A stretch of DNA of 41,776 nt, taken from the NCBI GenBank assembly GCA_019633425.1, contig WSUB01000260.1:1-41776 (forward strand), given 5' to 3'. The translations under genes and the position numbers were made by a program. Shown piece by piece: positions 10,950 to 21,924 of this stretch. This stretch comes from Tulasnella sp. 424 (taxonomy: Eukaryota > Basidiomycota > Agaricomycetes > Cantharellales > Tulasnellaceae). The notes under the pieces are model-generated. The model was given only the letters and a program-made list of their open reading frames with translations, ran no database searches and was not told the origin of the DNA. Positions within the stretch are counted from its first letter, which is position 1, and every line of letters starts with the position of its first letter.

Positions 10950-12555
10950 AGTCGCTTACTTAAAGTTTGCGACTTTACATGGCCGAGGGTATAAAAGAAC
11001 ACACCACCCGGCGCTACACCTCAACCTGCCTTCCTTTGCGTGTTGAACGGGCATGTCGCAATGTCCCAGCAATTTGGGTGGTTCTAGACTGTATAGAAAG
11101 TTCCCTGCAAGCCCCCGCAAGGAATCTGAGCTTCTATCGCTAACCGCCGCACGCAAAATCAACATCTCCCATGATCACGCGCCCCCATCGCACTGCCTTA
11201 TCACACAAGGCTGAGAGGCAATTTGGCCTGGATACGAGAAGGTCGTCAAAGCAAGGAGATAGAGGAAGCACTGGTTGTTAACGCATCCCTCTAGTCTGGT
11301 CCATCACGTCATCGCCACACTCCGCCTAACTCCGCCTAGAAAGACTTGTCCGAGACCTCTTTGACTTTCTTACCGTCCTAAGGTCCTACTACTCTTGTGA
11401 GGAATATGATTATTTACAGGGAATCAAGAACCTCAGTGTGTCACCTTAAGCCCTGGACTGTGGACACCAGCACTTTCGGCGTGACCGCCTAGATCCCGTG
11501 TAAATGCCGTCGTCAACCTCCCTCACTGGACGTCAGTGTGGCCACTCATACCAAGCTCTGGGACTCGATGAATGGATCAAGCCATGGTTGTTTATCGTGT
11601 ACCTTGATTTTGAGAATGCTATTCCGTGTCTGGCAATGGGGTAGTAGTGTCTGTGCTTCCGGGGGTTCTAGTCATTCGACCACAGACATTCATATAGAAA
11701 CAAGGATTACCTGCTCGGAGCAATCTACCGGGGCTTTCCATTGCGATCGGATTCCTTCTACCCCGACTTTGCATGACATTACCTTCCAGCCCGCTCTCTA
11801 TTCATGACGATGCAGGGATCATGACGTCATGGAAACACCGCACCGAGTCCGAGACCTTTTCTTGCTGTCTCCAAAACCCGCTCGCTCTCAGGAGAAGAAG
11901 GGATATGGGCTTCTCTCCGGGATCAGGTAGCTCACTTTCTGTCGAGGAAGAGGGCGGGAATCCTACATACGTGGCTATACCCTCTCTAGCAACTTCACAC
12001 CACTCTCCCAGCGTCTCCACATCAACAGCGGAACCCCTCCATAGCGAAGCACTGGATTTCGGTTCTCTCAATACAAAATTGTGAATAATATCTCAACGGC
12101 TAACTACTGCTCAGTGATACGTCGTGGATTAACTCGCGTTCGATGGTCACCTGGGACGGGTTTTCATCCACGGTCGAACAAGAGATGAAAATTCGCGGAC
12201 CGGATAATGGAACCTCGATGTCATTGAAAATTACGCAAGAATACATAACAAGAACTGAGAGAGTCCGTCCCGTTACTCACTTTCGGTTGGAGGCTTCGGG
12301 TACAGGCTAAATTCGCGTCAGCAAGCCTTACATGAGACGACCTCAACAAGCCACGGTCAGCGAAGAAGACCCTCCCCTGATGCTGAAGCAGGTGTAATGT
12401 CCGTTCCATTTCGATTCTGTAGAAGTGTCACATCATTCTAAAAGAAGACGTCGACCGATAAGCCCCAAAAAGTAACCTTCGTTACATCATCCGACCCAAA
12501 TTCCATGGTCAGCTTCAGGTCTCGCAGGAAAGAACACGAAGGCTGCTTACAACCC
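10950..12555. repeat. Relic 5'-flank module of a kinase unit without its kinase
   Basis: The segment from 10980 matches the sequence just upstream of kinase genes A and C: the TATAAAAG box (10990-10997), the short plus-strand frame starting at 11053 (MSQCPS...), a damaged CRE-like palindrome at 11303 and an intact one at 11821, and downstream blocks also found at 35.4-36.6 kb. No kinase coding sequence abuts it at 10.95 kb, so it is read as the remains of a deleted unit. Confidence 0.6.
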
Positions 12556-12559
12556 AACT

Positions 12560-13388
12560 CATACGCTCCTCATCAACTTGTCCGCTTCAGCGACTGACCT
12601 CCGAGTGCAGTGGAGGGGTGATAGAGATCACTTGCGCAAGTGAAGCCCTCACGATCCTTGCCGAAGACTTGGAATCCATATATAACCCCCTCTGGAAGAG
12701 CAAGATGCGGCAGTTAGACACGTCGATGCGAGTGAAGCAGCAAACATATACAGTCCGAAAGCCAGATGTAACTCACCAGCGTTCAACGACGCCGTAAACC
12801 CATCTGAACGGGTCAAACGTGTCGCGAAACGTCTGATCATCGAACTGCTGGCCCACACACGTCAGGTCACGCAAATGGTGCGGCACGTAACCTGAGACCG
12901 GTATTGATGCGATCGCTAACGGAAAGATGCGTGGTTTGAAGCATGGGTAGAACTCACCAGCACTACCCGGAGCTTAAACGCCATCTGGACGTGCGTTTGA
13001 AGATTGTAAGGAAGGTCGGATGATCCACAGCCTAACGTGCAAAGCATCAGGCAACGTTGCAGCGTAAAGGCACGTCGCAAGAGGGCAACTCACCTTCTCT
13101 CGGTGCTTCTTTGACAATATCCGCCACTTTAGCTTCGGCCGGGTCTGCCTCAATGCCCTCAGCAGGTCACCCAACTCCCGCTGAGCTTTGCCAGTTCCCT
13201 TCTTATCGAAAAGGACAAAACGCTTCTCTATACTCGGCGTTGTTGCTCTACGGATTGCACAGGGATGTTGTAACGTCGTTGGCGAGTGACGACAGGGGTC
13301 GCAACGGGCGTTGCGTTCGCGTCTGGTCCAATTGGAGTGTTCTGATGAGCCGGGTGCGTCTAAGCGGGAATCGACCGCAGCTCACCAT
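12560..13388 (-). pseudogene. Myosin essential light chain-like (Cdc4/Mlc1-type) pseudogene 1
   Basis: On the minus strand, exon 1 ends in ATG (13386-13388) directly followed by gtgagc; exon 2 resumes after an AG near 13244 with SNNAEYREAF, and shifted frames give FDKKGTGK and GDLLRAL, the first EF-hand region typical of fungal myosin essential light chains. Later exons carry GFQVFGKDREGFTC (a late EF-hand loop) and, after another shift, AEADKLMRSV. An extra T after GAAGCGTTT and further indels break the frame. The same extra T occurs in copy 7 (37.2 kb), so both descend from an already broken copy. Family normally ~140-150 residues, EF-hand, bound to myosin IQ motifs. Confidence 0.65.
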
Positions 13389-13907
13389 GTCGTGTAGTTC
13401 GTGGTCTTCAAAATACGAGGTGTCGTTGTGGACGAAATGAGAGTGTTTCAGTTCAGACTGCACAGGACGCAAAACGACGTTTTTTGACGCATAAAATCAC
13501 AATAAAATCGACTTAAAAACCGTGAGTATTCTCTGACAGGTTTTACCAGCAATAAATATCTTTCAAAAAATCCCATATTTTTTGGGGGGGTTTTATTTCC
13601 CTAAATATTTCCTATATTATCCAAGATATTTTATAAAGATTTTATCAGCGGTTTTAGGGAAATAAATCACAGATTTTATATGAGATTTTACAAGGGGATA
13701 AAACCACCTCGGAAAATCACGGAATTTTCTGAGGGAAAAAAAATCGATAATAAAATCTCTAACAAAATCTCTAATAAAATCTCTAATAAAATCTCGTAAA
13801 AAATCTGCGAATTTTCTCCGGGTTTTTGTATGCGGGAATATCAGCTATAAAATCCAAAGACCTGTGATTGGTCACAAATCACAAATCACAGGTCACAGGT
13901 CACAGGG

Positions 13908-14030
13908 CAGATTGGCGGATTGGAGGATTGGCGGATTGGAGGATTGGAGGATTGACGGATTGATGGATTGACGGACTGGAGGATTGGAGGATTGGCGGAT
14001 TGGAGGATTGGCGGACTGCCGGCATGGACC
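13908..14030. repeat. 8-bp tandem repeat, left half of fold-back centre
   Basis: About 14 units of NNGGATTG (for example GCGGATTG, GAGGATTG, GACGGATTG-like variants) follow the palindrome arm. They are the mirror of the CAATCCNN array at 14118-14290. Open frames of Asn-Pro-Pro-Ile-Arg-Gln-Ser type here are products of the repeat, not genes. Confidence 0.85.
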
Positions 14031-14117
14031 GTGGGCGGATTGAACTGCGTCGCTGACTGGGAGACACACACAGAACGTGTTTGTCGATAATTGCAAATAC
14101 CCAATCGTCACAAAGTC

Positions 14118-14290
14118 TTCCAGTCCGGCAATCCGGCAATCCTTCAATCCGGCAGTCCGGCAATCCGGCAATCCTCCAATCCGGCAATCCTCCAATCCGG
14201 CAATCCTCCAATCCATCAATCCATCAATCCGCCAATCCATCAATCCGCCAATTCGTCAGTCCTCCAATCCACCAATCCGCCAATCTGCCC
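14118..14290. repeat. 8-bp tandem repeat, right half of fold-back centre
   Basis: About 20 consecutive CAATCCNN units (NN = GG, TC, AT, GC, AC), ending at CAATCTGC before the right arm. It is the inverted counterpart of the array at 13908-14030, so the palindrome includes the microsatellite itself. Confidence 0.85.
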
Positions 14291-14999
14291 TGTGACCTGT
14301 GACCTGTGACTTGTGACCAATCACAGATTTTATAGCTGATATTCCCGCATCCAAAAACCCAGAGAAAAATCTGCGATTTTTATTAAAGATTTTATAGAGA
14401 TTTTCGTTAGAGATTTTATTATCGATTTTTTTTCCTCAGAAAATTCCGTGATTTTCCGAGGTGGTTTTATCCCCTTGTAAAATCTCATATAAAATCTGTG
14501 ATTTATTTCCCTAAAACCGCTGATAAAATCTTTATAAAATATCTTGGACAATATAGGAAATATTTAGGGAAATAAACCCCCCCCCCCCCCCAAAAATATG
14601 GGATTTTTTGAAAGATATTTATCGCCGGTAAAATCCGTCAGAGAATAATCACGGTTTTTAAGTCGATTTTATTGCGATTTTATTCGTCGAAAAACGTCGT
14701 TTTGCGTCGTGTGCTGGGAGTTGACCGCTGTCGGCACGGCTCTACAAAGTCCGCGTAAACGCCGTCACTCAACCTGTCTTGGGGACCATCCTTGTCGCTG
14801 GAGCCAGGAGTACAACTTTTACACCAAGGTCTGAAACTTCAACCGCTGAGACCGCGGTCGGTGATTACCTTAGCTTTGAGAACGCCAGACTCTCCCCACG
14901 AAGCGTCGCGCGTCCGGCAGAGCGGCAAGTACTCTGCGTTCCTTTCCATCTTGGGACCGGAATTCACGACCAGCCTCGAATCTCCCTGGAATGAAAACC

Positions 15000-15790
15000 C
15001 GTGCACACGTCATAAACTCGTCCACTTCAGCAATTGACTTCCGAGTGGGGTGAAGGCGAGACGGAGATCACCTGCGCAACAGAAGCCGTCACCATGCTTC
15101 CTGAGGACTCGGAATTCATGCACAAACTCCTCCGGAAGAGGAAGATGCGGCGTTTAGACACGTCAATCCGAGGGAAGTAGATAATACATACAGTCCGAAG
15201 GGCGGATGAGACTCACCAAGGCTTTACGGAGCCGTGAACCTATCTAAACAGGTCAAACGTACATGTCGAGGTTTGATCATCAAACCGTTAGCCCACTTAG
15301 GTCAGGTCACCCAAAGGGTACTCCACGTAACCTGAGACCGAATCGATTAAAATGCTAACGGCAAGATTCGAACTCTGAAGGACGGATGGTTCAACCTATC
15401 TGGACGTACGATTCAAGATCGCAAGTTAGGTCGGGAAATCTACTGCCTAACGCGCAAACCATCAGGCTACCTCTCAGCATAAAGCACGTCACAAGAGGAG
15501 CAGCACACCTTCCCTCGGTGCTTCTTCGACATATCCACCATTTCAGCTTGGAGTCCGAACAGGTCGTCAAACACCTCCGGCTAAATCTTGCTAGTTCCCT
15601 TCTTGTAGAAAAGGGCAAATGCTTCTTTGTACTCGGTGTTGTCGCTCTGCGTGTTGCACCGGGGATATTGCAGGGTGGCGAGTGGAGTTGCAACAGTGGT
15701 TCAAAGGGCGTTGCAATCGCGTCGAGTTCCAATTTGAAGTGCGCTTGTAAGCCAAATGCGTTCATGCAGGAATTAGCCGCAGCTCACCAT
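15000..15790 (-). pseudogene. Myosin essential light chain-like pseudogene 2 (downstream of kinase A)
   Basis: Exon 1 ends at ATG 15788-15790 with a gtgagc donor. Exon 2 (from about 15650) reads SDNTEYKEAFALF and then YKKGTSK, a TAG, and PEVFDDLF, where functional relatives have a GDLLRALGQNP-like segment; part of that segment is deleted. The last EF-hand exon (about 15140-15020) reads EEFVHEFRVLRKHGDGFC and CAGDLR, then a frame shift before IAEVDEF. The stop and indels make it non-functional. It lies about 1 kb beyond the kinase A stop, on the same strand. Confidence 0.7.
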
Positions 15791-16770
15791 GTCGTTGAGT
15801 TCGCCACGTTCGTCAAGATACGACGCGTCGTTAATGCATGGTTTGAGAGTCTTTCACTTTACACTGGGGAGGAGTTGAATGAGTGTTGGACCCCTTTCGG
15901 CGCGACCGCGCAAAGTCCGTGCAAACATCATCGTTCAACTACTATTGAACCATCTAGCTACAGTGTCGCAGAAAGCCCGATAACGTCAAAGAGCTACTCA
16001 TACCGCGATTTGTGATTAATTTAGCCTTGAGAACATCAGAATCTCTCCACGAGACTCGCTGAAGCTTCCACGTCTGGCAGAGAGGTAAGTACTGCCCAGT
16101 CCTTCCGGGATTTTTAGTCATTCGACCAGGGATATCAATCGTACGAATGATTATTAGCTGCTCGAAACGACGGGATCAGGGTTTCTCGTCAGATTTTTTC
16201 CTTCCCGGGAAGTCATAGCATTAGCACAGGTGTCGCGGGCTTCGGGCAATTTTCCCTCCAATGCCTTACCGTGTAGGCCCGGTGCTGGACCTCTATTATG
16301 CAACTAAGAGTACAAATCTGGCTTCAGACTATTAGATCCACCGGCAGGACCTGACACTCTTGACGGAAGAGTTATCATCGCTCGATAAGTGTGACCCTCC
16401 GCCTGGGTCGGATTGACGCCGGCACGGCCACCGCACCGGTACAGCTGTGACCTAACTCCCGTATTCGGAATCAGTTGACGCACTACATCAAAACGAGTTG
16501 GATACACGGACCACACTACAACGACGTCGCGACATAAAAAGCGAGAGAAAGATGCACAGTTACTATCGGGAGACCAATAGAGAAGAAAGGTGGTCGGCAG
16601 ATTATCGAGCAAGAAATCACAAGAAGGGTCGAGAGTCTGGGATGGAGAACCAGAAATACGACCAGCAGAAGGTAACTCATGAGGCGTTGTACATCGCATA
16701 CGTAAATACATGAATTGTGCTGCATAATCAACAAAAGACCCCGTTCAATCTGGAATGTCCTCGCGAAGCA
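15791..16770. other. Spacer between light-chain pseudogene 2 and kinase A
   Basis: No gene supported. The sequence is closely matched by 31.45-32.26 kb and more distantly by 37.56-38.41 kb, so it travels with the kinase unit. It probably contains the kinase 3' untranslated region. Frames seen here on either strand are not shared intact between copies. Confidence 0.5.
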
Positions 16771-19287
16771 TCATGTGGCTTCTTCTCGATTAGATAATTG
16801 ACGGAGCTGAGTAGCTTGGTACGAGGCGTAAGTCGCATTCCGATGTCCGATTTCTTTAAAGGCCTCAGCAGCATCGGTATAAAAGCGAATGGCGTCGCTG
16901 TGGTCCCCCTGATCGCGATGCACTTCAGCAAGGCGCAACAGAGAGAAAGCTCTCCCGGATCGGTCGCCGATGTCGGTAGAGATTTGCAAGGCTTCCAAAA
17001 GGAGCGTGATGGCCGGGCTGAACTCATTTTGAAGTCGGTGGATCTCAGCGAGGCTCTTCAGAACAGAGGCTCTCCCATATTTGTCCCCGATGTCGGTGCG
17101 GATTTGTAGTGCCTCCGAGTAAAACGTGATGGCCTGGCTGTACTCGCCAAGACCTCGATGCACTGCAGCGAGACCCCGGAGAGTATCGGCTCTCCCTCGC
17201 CTATCTCCGATGTCGGTGCGGATTTGTAAGTCCTCGGAGTAGAATGCGATGGCCTGGTCGTACTCGCTCCGAGCCCGATGCACGTCAGCGAGACCCCAAA
17301 GGGCATCAGCTCTCCCTAGCTTGTCGCCGATGTCAGTCCGGATCTGTAAGACCTCTGAATAGAACGTAACGGCCTGGTCGTACTCCTCCCGCATCCGATG
17401 CACCTCAGCGAGAGCCCAAAGAGCAGAGGCTTTCCCTGGTTTGTCATCGAGGTCGGTGCAGATTTCGAGGGCCTCCGAGGAGAATGGAATGGCCTGGCTG
17501 TACTCGTTTCGAAACTGATGCACCTGCGCCAGCTGCACCAGGGCAGTAGCCTTTCCTTTTCTGTCGCCGTTGTCCGCGTAGCCATCCACAGCCTTGGTAT
17601 AGAAGTCCAATGCTTTGGGGTAGTCACCCTGCTTCTTGTGCATTTCTCCCAATTTCATAAGAAGCATGGGAGAGGTTGCCTCGGAACCCGCTGTATCCGA
17701 GGTCCGTAGAGGGTTTGGAACAACCATCGGCTGAATCGAAATCGATCAATCGCGTGCAATTGATCCTCATGATCCTCATGATCCTTACTCACCATCCAGT
17801 TGATTGACTTTCGACACTCCTCAGCAGTCGGCCGTTTGCTTGGGTCGATGCTCCAACACACGAGCATGAGAGAGCAAAGCGCCCGGATCAACGACATCCG
17901 GGCGTCGTCGGTGATGGAGGGGAGATCTCCCTGAACGACGCGTGCGACAACAACCATGTCCTTGACGCCTTGAAACGGAATGAAGCCGGTCATGACCTAC
18001 ATATGCATCAGAGTCTTTTTGAGCCTCGATTGTGAATAGATACCAGTACACTCTGACGTTACCTCGTATGCTACCCAGCCCAACGCCCAAATGTCGCTAT
18101 AGAGACCAGGGTCCTCCTCGTACAACAGCTCCGGAGCAGCCCACCGAAGAGTGTAATGATCTCCCGTCAACGTTATGGTATTGGTGGCGGCACAGAACGT
18201 TGCTTCCAGCAAAAGCGACGCCGGGGGTTTGTTCCGAGCTGGTTTCGTCTCCTTGCTGAGTTCGTCGGTTTTAAGACGGCGGGCTGATCCAAAGTCGGTG
18301 ATTACCGCGAGGCAACCTGAGTTTACCAATACGTTCAGCTGCAGAGTATAGAACAAAGTTAGCCAACCGTTTCATCATGACGTTGTTGAAACCTACAGAT
18401 TTGAGGTCACCGTGGCATATGGGGGGCTCTCGGCTATGGAGGTATTCCACTCCTCTAGCCACATCGTCTATCTAGAGCCAAAAGTGTCAGAGGTCGATCG
18501 AAGAAAAGCGGTTTGGTCGTACAAGCGAGATGCGTTCGGGAACTTCCCAGTCTGCCGAGGCGACGAAATCCCTCAAGGTGCCGTTTTCTTCCCAAGGAAA
18601 TACTAGCCACACGATATCCTTGGATAAATCTTCGACGAAGCCCTCGAGCTTGATGATGTTTTCATGGGAAAGTTTGACCAAGAATTCCGCTTCTCTGACC
18701 GTCAACTAAGCCGAAGAAAACAACCTCAGCGACGAGAACCCCGCGCGATTGGATGAAGTATTCTGACCCCCACTTCCCGCGCTATATCGCCTGACGTCTT
18801 CATCTTCTTTACCGCTACATCCTGGGGGAGTAGAGTTGATGAGCGGTTCGACGTCCCGGTCAATGGCTAGAGACGCTGCGCAGAGTACAGACCTTACGGC
18901 CAGAGGTTTCTCCAGCACTGCCACCTGAGTCGAGAACTTCGTTTTTGGTGGGATCGGACTGGCTCGCTCCATCTTTGCCACTTGAGGGAGACGCCAAAAA
19001 GGCTCGTGAAACGGTCGCGTGGCCCCCCGTGATCTCGCGAGCCTCCTTAGGGAATTCGATGGAGGACTGGTCGATGCGCCATTCCGCAAGCTTCGCGAGT
19101 CTATCGCTCTGCGAGAAAAAAATTATTTCAGTGAGCTGTTGGAATTGCCATCCAAGACCTGAGAGCGACGTACCATATTGGCGCTTGGCTGGAATCTACT
19201 CCAGGAAGCGTCGGGGTTCGAATTCGACGGTGGCCCAGGCAACCCAGTGGCACTGGGACCGGCGTCGTGGCTTTCGTCCTTTTGCAT
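16771..19287 (-). CDS. TKL-type protein kinase with C-terminal TPR array, copy A
   Basis: Predicted cytosolic Ser/Thr (TKL-like) kinase fused to tetratricopeptide repeats, 693 residues. Eight exons; introns 19109-19173, 18822-18892, 18706-18767, 18472-18522, 18339-18396, 17997-18062 and 17731-17792 (51-71 nt), all phase 0. Start ATG 19287 is fixed by an in-frame TAA just upstream. Residues 1-110 are polar and probably disordered. Kinase part: beta3 VAVKKMK (Lys115), helix C REAEFLVKLSHENI, catalytic loop HGDLKSLN (209-216; Gly replaces the Arg of HRD), DFG 229-231, APE 282-284, SDIWALG near 295-301. No glycine-rich loop is visible before beta3, and the activation segment is long (~50 residues). 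Residues 375-693 hold seven 40-residue TPRs of the type ALWGLADVHRARSEYDQA, ending RQLSNREEAT. No signal peptide or membrane segment. Kinase copy C is its closest relative at both ends. Confidence 0.93.
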
Positions 19288-19409
19288 TTAAGGATCTTAT
19301 CGAGAAGAGGTCGGGTGATGATAAGAGTCGGTGTTCTTCGACGGGGATTTCAGAGGGGGGGGGGAAGGATGTATGTCGATGGAGGATTTGGGTGAGTCGC
19401 GGCCGACGG

Positions 19410-19820
19410 TATAAAAGAACACACCACCCGGGGCTACGCCTCAACCTGCCTTCTTTTGCGTGCTGAACGAGCATGCCGCAATGTCCCAGCGATTTTGGTG
19501 GTTCTGAACTGTATAGAATGTTCCCTGCAAGCCTCTGCGAGGAACCTGAGCTTCTATTGCGAATGGCCGCACGCAAAATCAACATCCCCCATGATCACGC
19601 GCCCCTCACACTGCCTCATCCCACAAGGCTGAGAGCAATTTCGCCTGGATACGGGAAGGTCGGAAAAGCAAGGAGGTCGGAGGAAGCACCGGTTGTTCCT
19701 CTCGTCTGGTCCATGCTTGCCGAGATATGGCAAGCGCCGGGAGTCTCCGACTCTCTCGAGCTGAACGCGCCCATCGTCACCTCGAGGTCAACCACACTCG
19801 CATTCCACGGCCAATTATAG
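19410..19820 (+). other. Divergent TATA box and conserved short open frame upstream of kinase A
   Basis: A TATAAAAG box on the plus strand (19410-19417) lies about 125 bp upstream of the kinase start and points away from it. About 55 bp further a 115-codon frame starts at 19473 (MPQCPSDFGGSELYR...). The same box and start occur next to kinase C (34889, frame from 34955, 63 codons) and in the relic at 10990/11053; the frames diverge downstream by indels. On the opposite strand, 19879-19616 is also open (SVVDLEVTMGAFSSRESETP) and shared in part with 35.2 kb. Either strand could be expressed; neither matches a family I know. Confidence 0.35.
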
Positions 19821-19900
19821 TCTACCAACTTTAAACCAACGCCCCCGATTGTGTGCCCTTCTAGAATGAATATATCCATATCCAGTCCACTCCAGGATCC

Positions 19901-19910
19901 ATGACGTCAT
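19901..19910. promoter_or_regulatory. CRE-like TGACGTCA palindrome upstream of kinase A
   Basis: ATGACGTCAT, the classical bZIP/ATF-CREB site, 614 bp upstream of the kinase A start. It is followed by a conserved GACTTGTCCGAGACCTCTT block. The same pair occurs at 21145, 23204, 27475 and 35382, and in damaged form at 29401, 11303, 35885 and 41599. The conserved ATGG at its right edge could instead be the start of a short frame (MATLRRGRLVRDLF). Confidence 0.5.
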
Positions 19911-20007
19911 GGCCACACTCCGCCGAGGAAGACTTGTCCGAGACCTCTTTCACTTTCTTACCATCCCTACGGTTCTACTACTCTTATGAGGAAATATATA
20001 AACAAAT

Positions 20008-20298
20008 ATGATTTTCAAGGGGAATCAAGAAGCTCAGGGTGTCGAGGAAGCGGACGTTAAGCCCTGGACACCAGCATCGTCATCTCTCCCGACTCCACAC
20101 GCAGAGTCGAACACTGAACGCAACGTTTCCCCTTCAACAGCGGAACCGCTCCAGAGCAAAGCACAAGGGTTTAGATCTCTGCACCCAAAATATCGAAAAA
20201 TGATTCGACGTCTAAATACTGCTGCGCCATACGACGTCGAACTCGCCCTTGATCGTCGTCCCGCGACGGGTGTTCCTCCACCGTCGGATAAGAGATGA
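20008..20298 (+). other. Repeated plus-strand open frame ending PPPSDKR, copy 1
   Basis: A 96-codon frame shares its reading frame without gaps with 21229-21540 over its C-terminal ~65 residues: SPSTAEPLQ, IRRLNT, ELALDRRP and TGVPPPSDKR, with both stops at the same place. Shorter, broken versions occur at 11.9-12.2, 29.5-29.6 and 36.0-36.25 kb. The minus strand is also open here in copy 1. It may be a small gene, an exon, or simply recent duplication of noncoding sequence. Confidence 0.3.
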
Positions 20299-20589
20299 GG
20301 CCTCGGGGACCAAGTAAGGGAACTTGAATGCCATTGCAAATTTCACGAGAAGATATGATATGGTTAGGTTCAGTGCTCACCTTCAGCTGGAAGGTCCAGG
20401 CGGGCCCTCCGCGTAAATTCGCATCGTGTCTGCAAGGCTCACCCAAGACGACCTCAACGAGCCACTGCCAGACAAGAAGGACCCTCTTCCCGTGATGAAC
20501 CAGGCGCATGATACATCTCATTTGAGATTCTATAGAATTGCGACTTCACTCTAAAGGAAGATGTCGAGTGATAAGCCCGAAAAAACTCC

Positions 20590-21228
20590 GCAGCGAGGGG
20601 GAAAGCGGCCGGAGCGCTAACGGAGGACTCGGGTGAGTCGTGGCCGAGCGTGTAAAAGAACATACCACCCGGCGCTTCACCTCAACCTGCCTTCCTCTGC
20701 GTGTTTAACGGTCACGCCGCAATATCCCTGCAATTTGGGTTGTTCTAGACTGTAAGGATAGAATGTTCCCTGCAAGCCCCCGCGAGGAAGCTGAGCTTCG
20801 ATCGCTAATCGCCGCACGCAAAATCGACCTCTCCGATGATCACGCGCCCCCGTCGCACTGCCTCATCACACAACGCCGAGAGGCAATTTTGCCTGGATAC
20901 GGGAAGGCCGTAAGAGCGAGGAGATAAAGGAAGCACCAGTTGTTAATGCATCCCTCTGGTCTGGTCCATATTTGCCGAGATCTGCCAAGCTGGCTTCCAT
21001 ACTGAAAAAACGCGCCCGTCTCGGGGTCAACCATACTCAAGCCAATTATAGTCTACCAACTTTAACCTAATGCCCCCATTGTGTGCTCTTCCAGAATGAA
21101 TATGTCGATGTCCAGTCACACTCAACAATCTCGACTGAGGGCCCATGACGTCATGGCGACACTCCGCCGAACAACACTTGTCCGAGACCTCTTAACTTCC
21201 CTACCGTCTCCCAAGTTCCACCACCCTT
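20590..21228. repeat. Second relic 5'-flank module lacking a kinase
   Basis: From GGTGAGTCGTGGCCGAGCG onward this repeats the kinase A upstream region, including the box (changed to TGTAAAAG at 20651), CACCTCAACCTGCC, the GATCACGCGCCCC block and a CRE-like palindrome at 21145-21154. The kinase exon that should lie to its left is missing: homology starts abruptly near 20590. Confidence 0.6.
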
Positions 21229-21540
21229 ATGAGGACAAGAAATAAAATATGCTTTTCACGGGGAAACAAGAAGCCCAGTGTGTCGAGGAAGCGGACGGTT
21301 AAGCCCAGGAGACTAGCATCGCTATCTCTCTCCACTCCACACGCAGCGTCGAACACCGAACACAACGTCTCCCCGTCGACAGCAGAACCGCTCCAACGCG
21401 AAGGACGGAAGTTTAGCCCTTTGAATGCAAAAATCCGAGAAGTAATTCGACATCTAAATACGAGACGACGCGACGTGGATCAACTCGCCCTTGATCGTTG
21501 TCCTGAGACGGGTGTTCCTCCACCGTCGGACAAGAGATGA
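21229..21540 (+). other. Repeated plus-strand open frame ending PPPSDKR, copy 2
   Basis: A 103-codon frame whose C-terminal part parallels 20008-20298 (SPSTAEPLQ, IREVIRHLNT, DQLALDRCP, TGVPPPSDKR). Its N-terminal part, KPSVSRKRTVKP, corresponds to KLGVSRKRTLSP in the frame at 35.5 kb. No family recognised; coding status is uncertain. Confidence 0.3.
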
Positions 21541-21924
21541 GACCTCGGGGACCGGGTCAGGGAAGCTCAATGTCATTGCAAACTACCCAGCAATACATAG
21601 GAAGATATGACAACGTCAACTCCGTGCTCATCTTTAACTAGAAGGTCGAGGCCCTCCACGTAAAGCCGCATCGTGGCTGCAAGGCTTATCGCTTAAGACG
21701 ACCTCGAACGAGGCACCGCCAGATAGGAAGACCCTCCTCCCATGCTGAACCAGGTGCATCGTCCATTTCATGTGAAATTCCATAGAAGTGCCGCATCACT
21801 CCAAAAATAGCGTCGGTTAATAAGCCCTAAGAAGTAACGTTCGTTTTCATCTTCCGGCCCACATTCGACAATCAGCCTCAAGTCTCGCAGGAAAATGGAA
21901 CGAAGGCAGATTACGACTCAGCTT

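Larger units (their letters stand above)
13461..14713. mobile_element. 1.25-kb fold-back (long terminal inverted repeat) element
   Basis: The element is nearly one complete palindrome. The left arm (13461 to about 14030) begins CACAGGACGCAAAACGACG; the right arm ends with its complement, CGTCGTTTTGCGTCGTGTG, at 14713. Internal landmarks mirror each other (CCCATATTTTTT/ AAAATATGGG, the G-run and C-run, ACCACCTCGG, CAGGTCACAGG). The unpaired centre is about 14030-14115. It has no coding capacity. A CTG triplet flanks both ends (13458-13460 and 14714-14716), and the related spacer near 37.50 kb lacks the insert. CACA... ends with a 3-bp duplication recall CACTA-type elements, but that assignment is tentative. 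Confidence 0.85.

Noticed and set aside
14118..14290. CRISPR-like regular repeats
   Set aside because: The units are contiguous 8-mers without spacers, inside a eukaryotic palindromic element.
13886..14309. Several 70-116-codon frames rich in Asn, Pro, Ile, Arg, Gln and Ser
   Set aside because: Products of the 8-bp repeat in the fold-back element; open in several frames at once, hence not genes.
15386..16015. 209-codon plus-strand open frame
   Set aside because: It is antisense to light-chain pseudogene 2 and is not kept open in the matching 31-kb copy.
18945..19466. 173-codon plus-strand open frame
   Set aside because: Antisense to kinase A exons 1-2; a similar frame in the C copy is mere reflection of the conserved kinase coding sequence.
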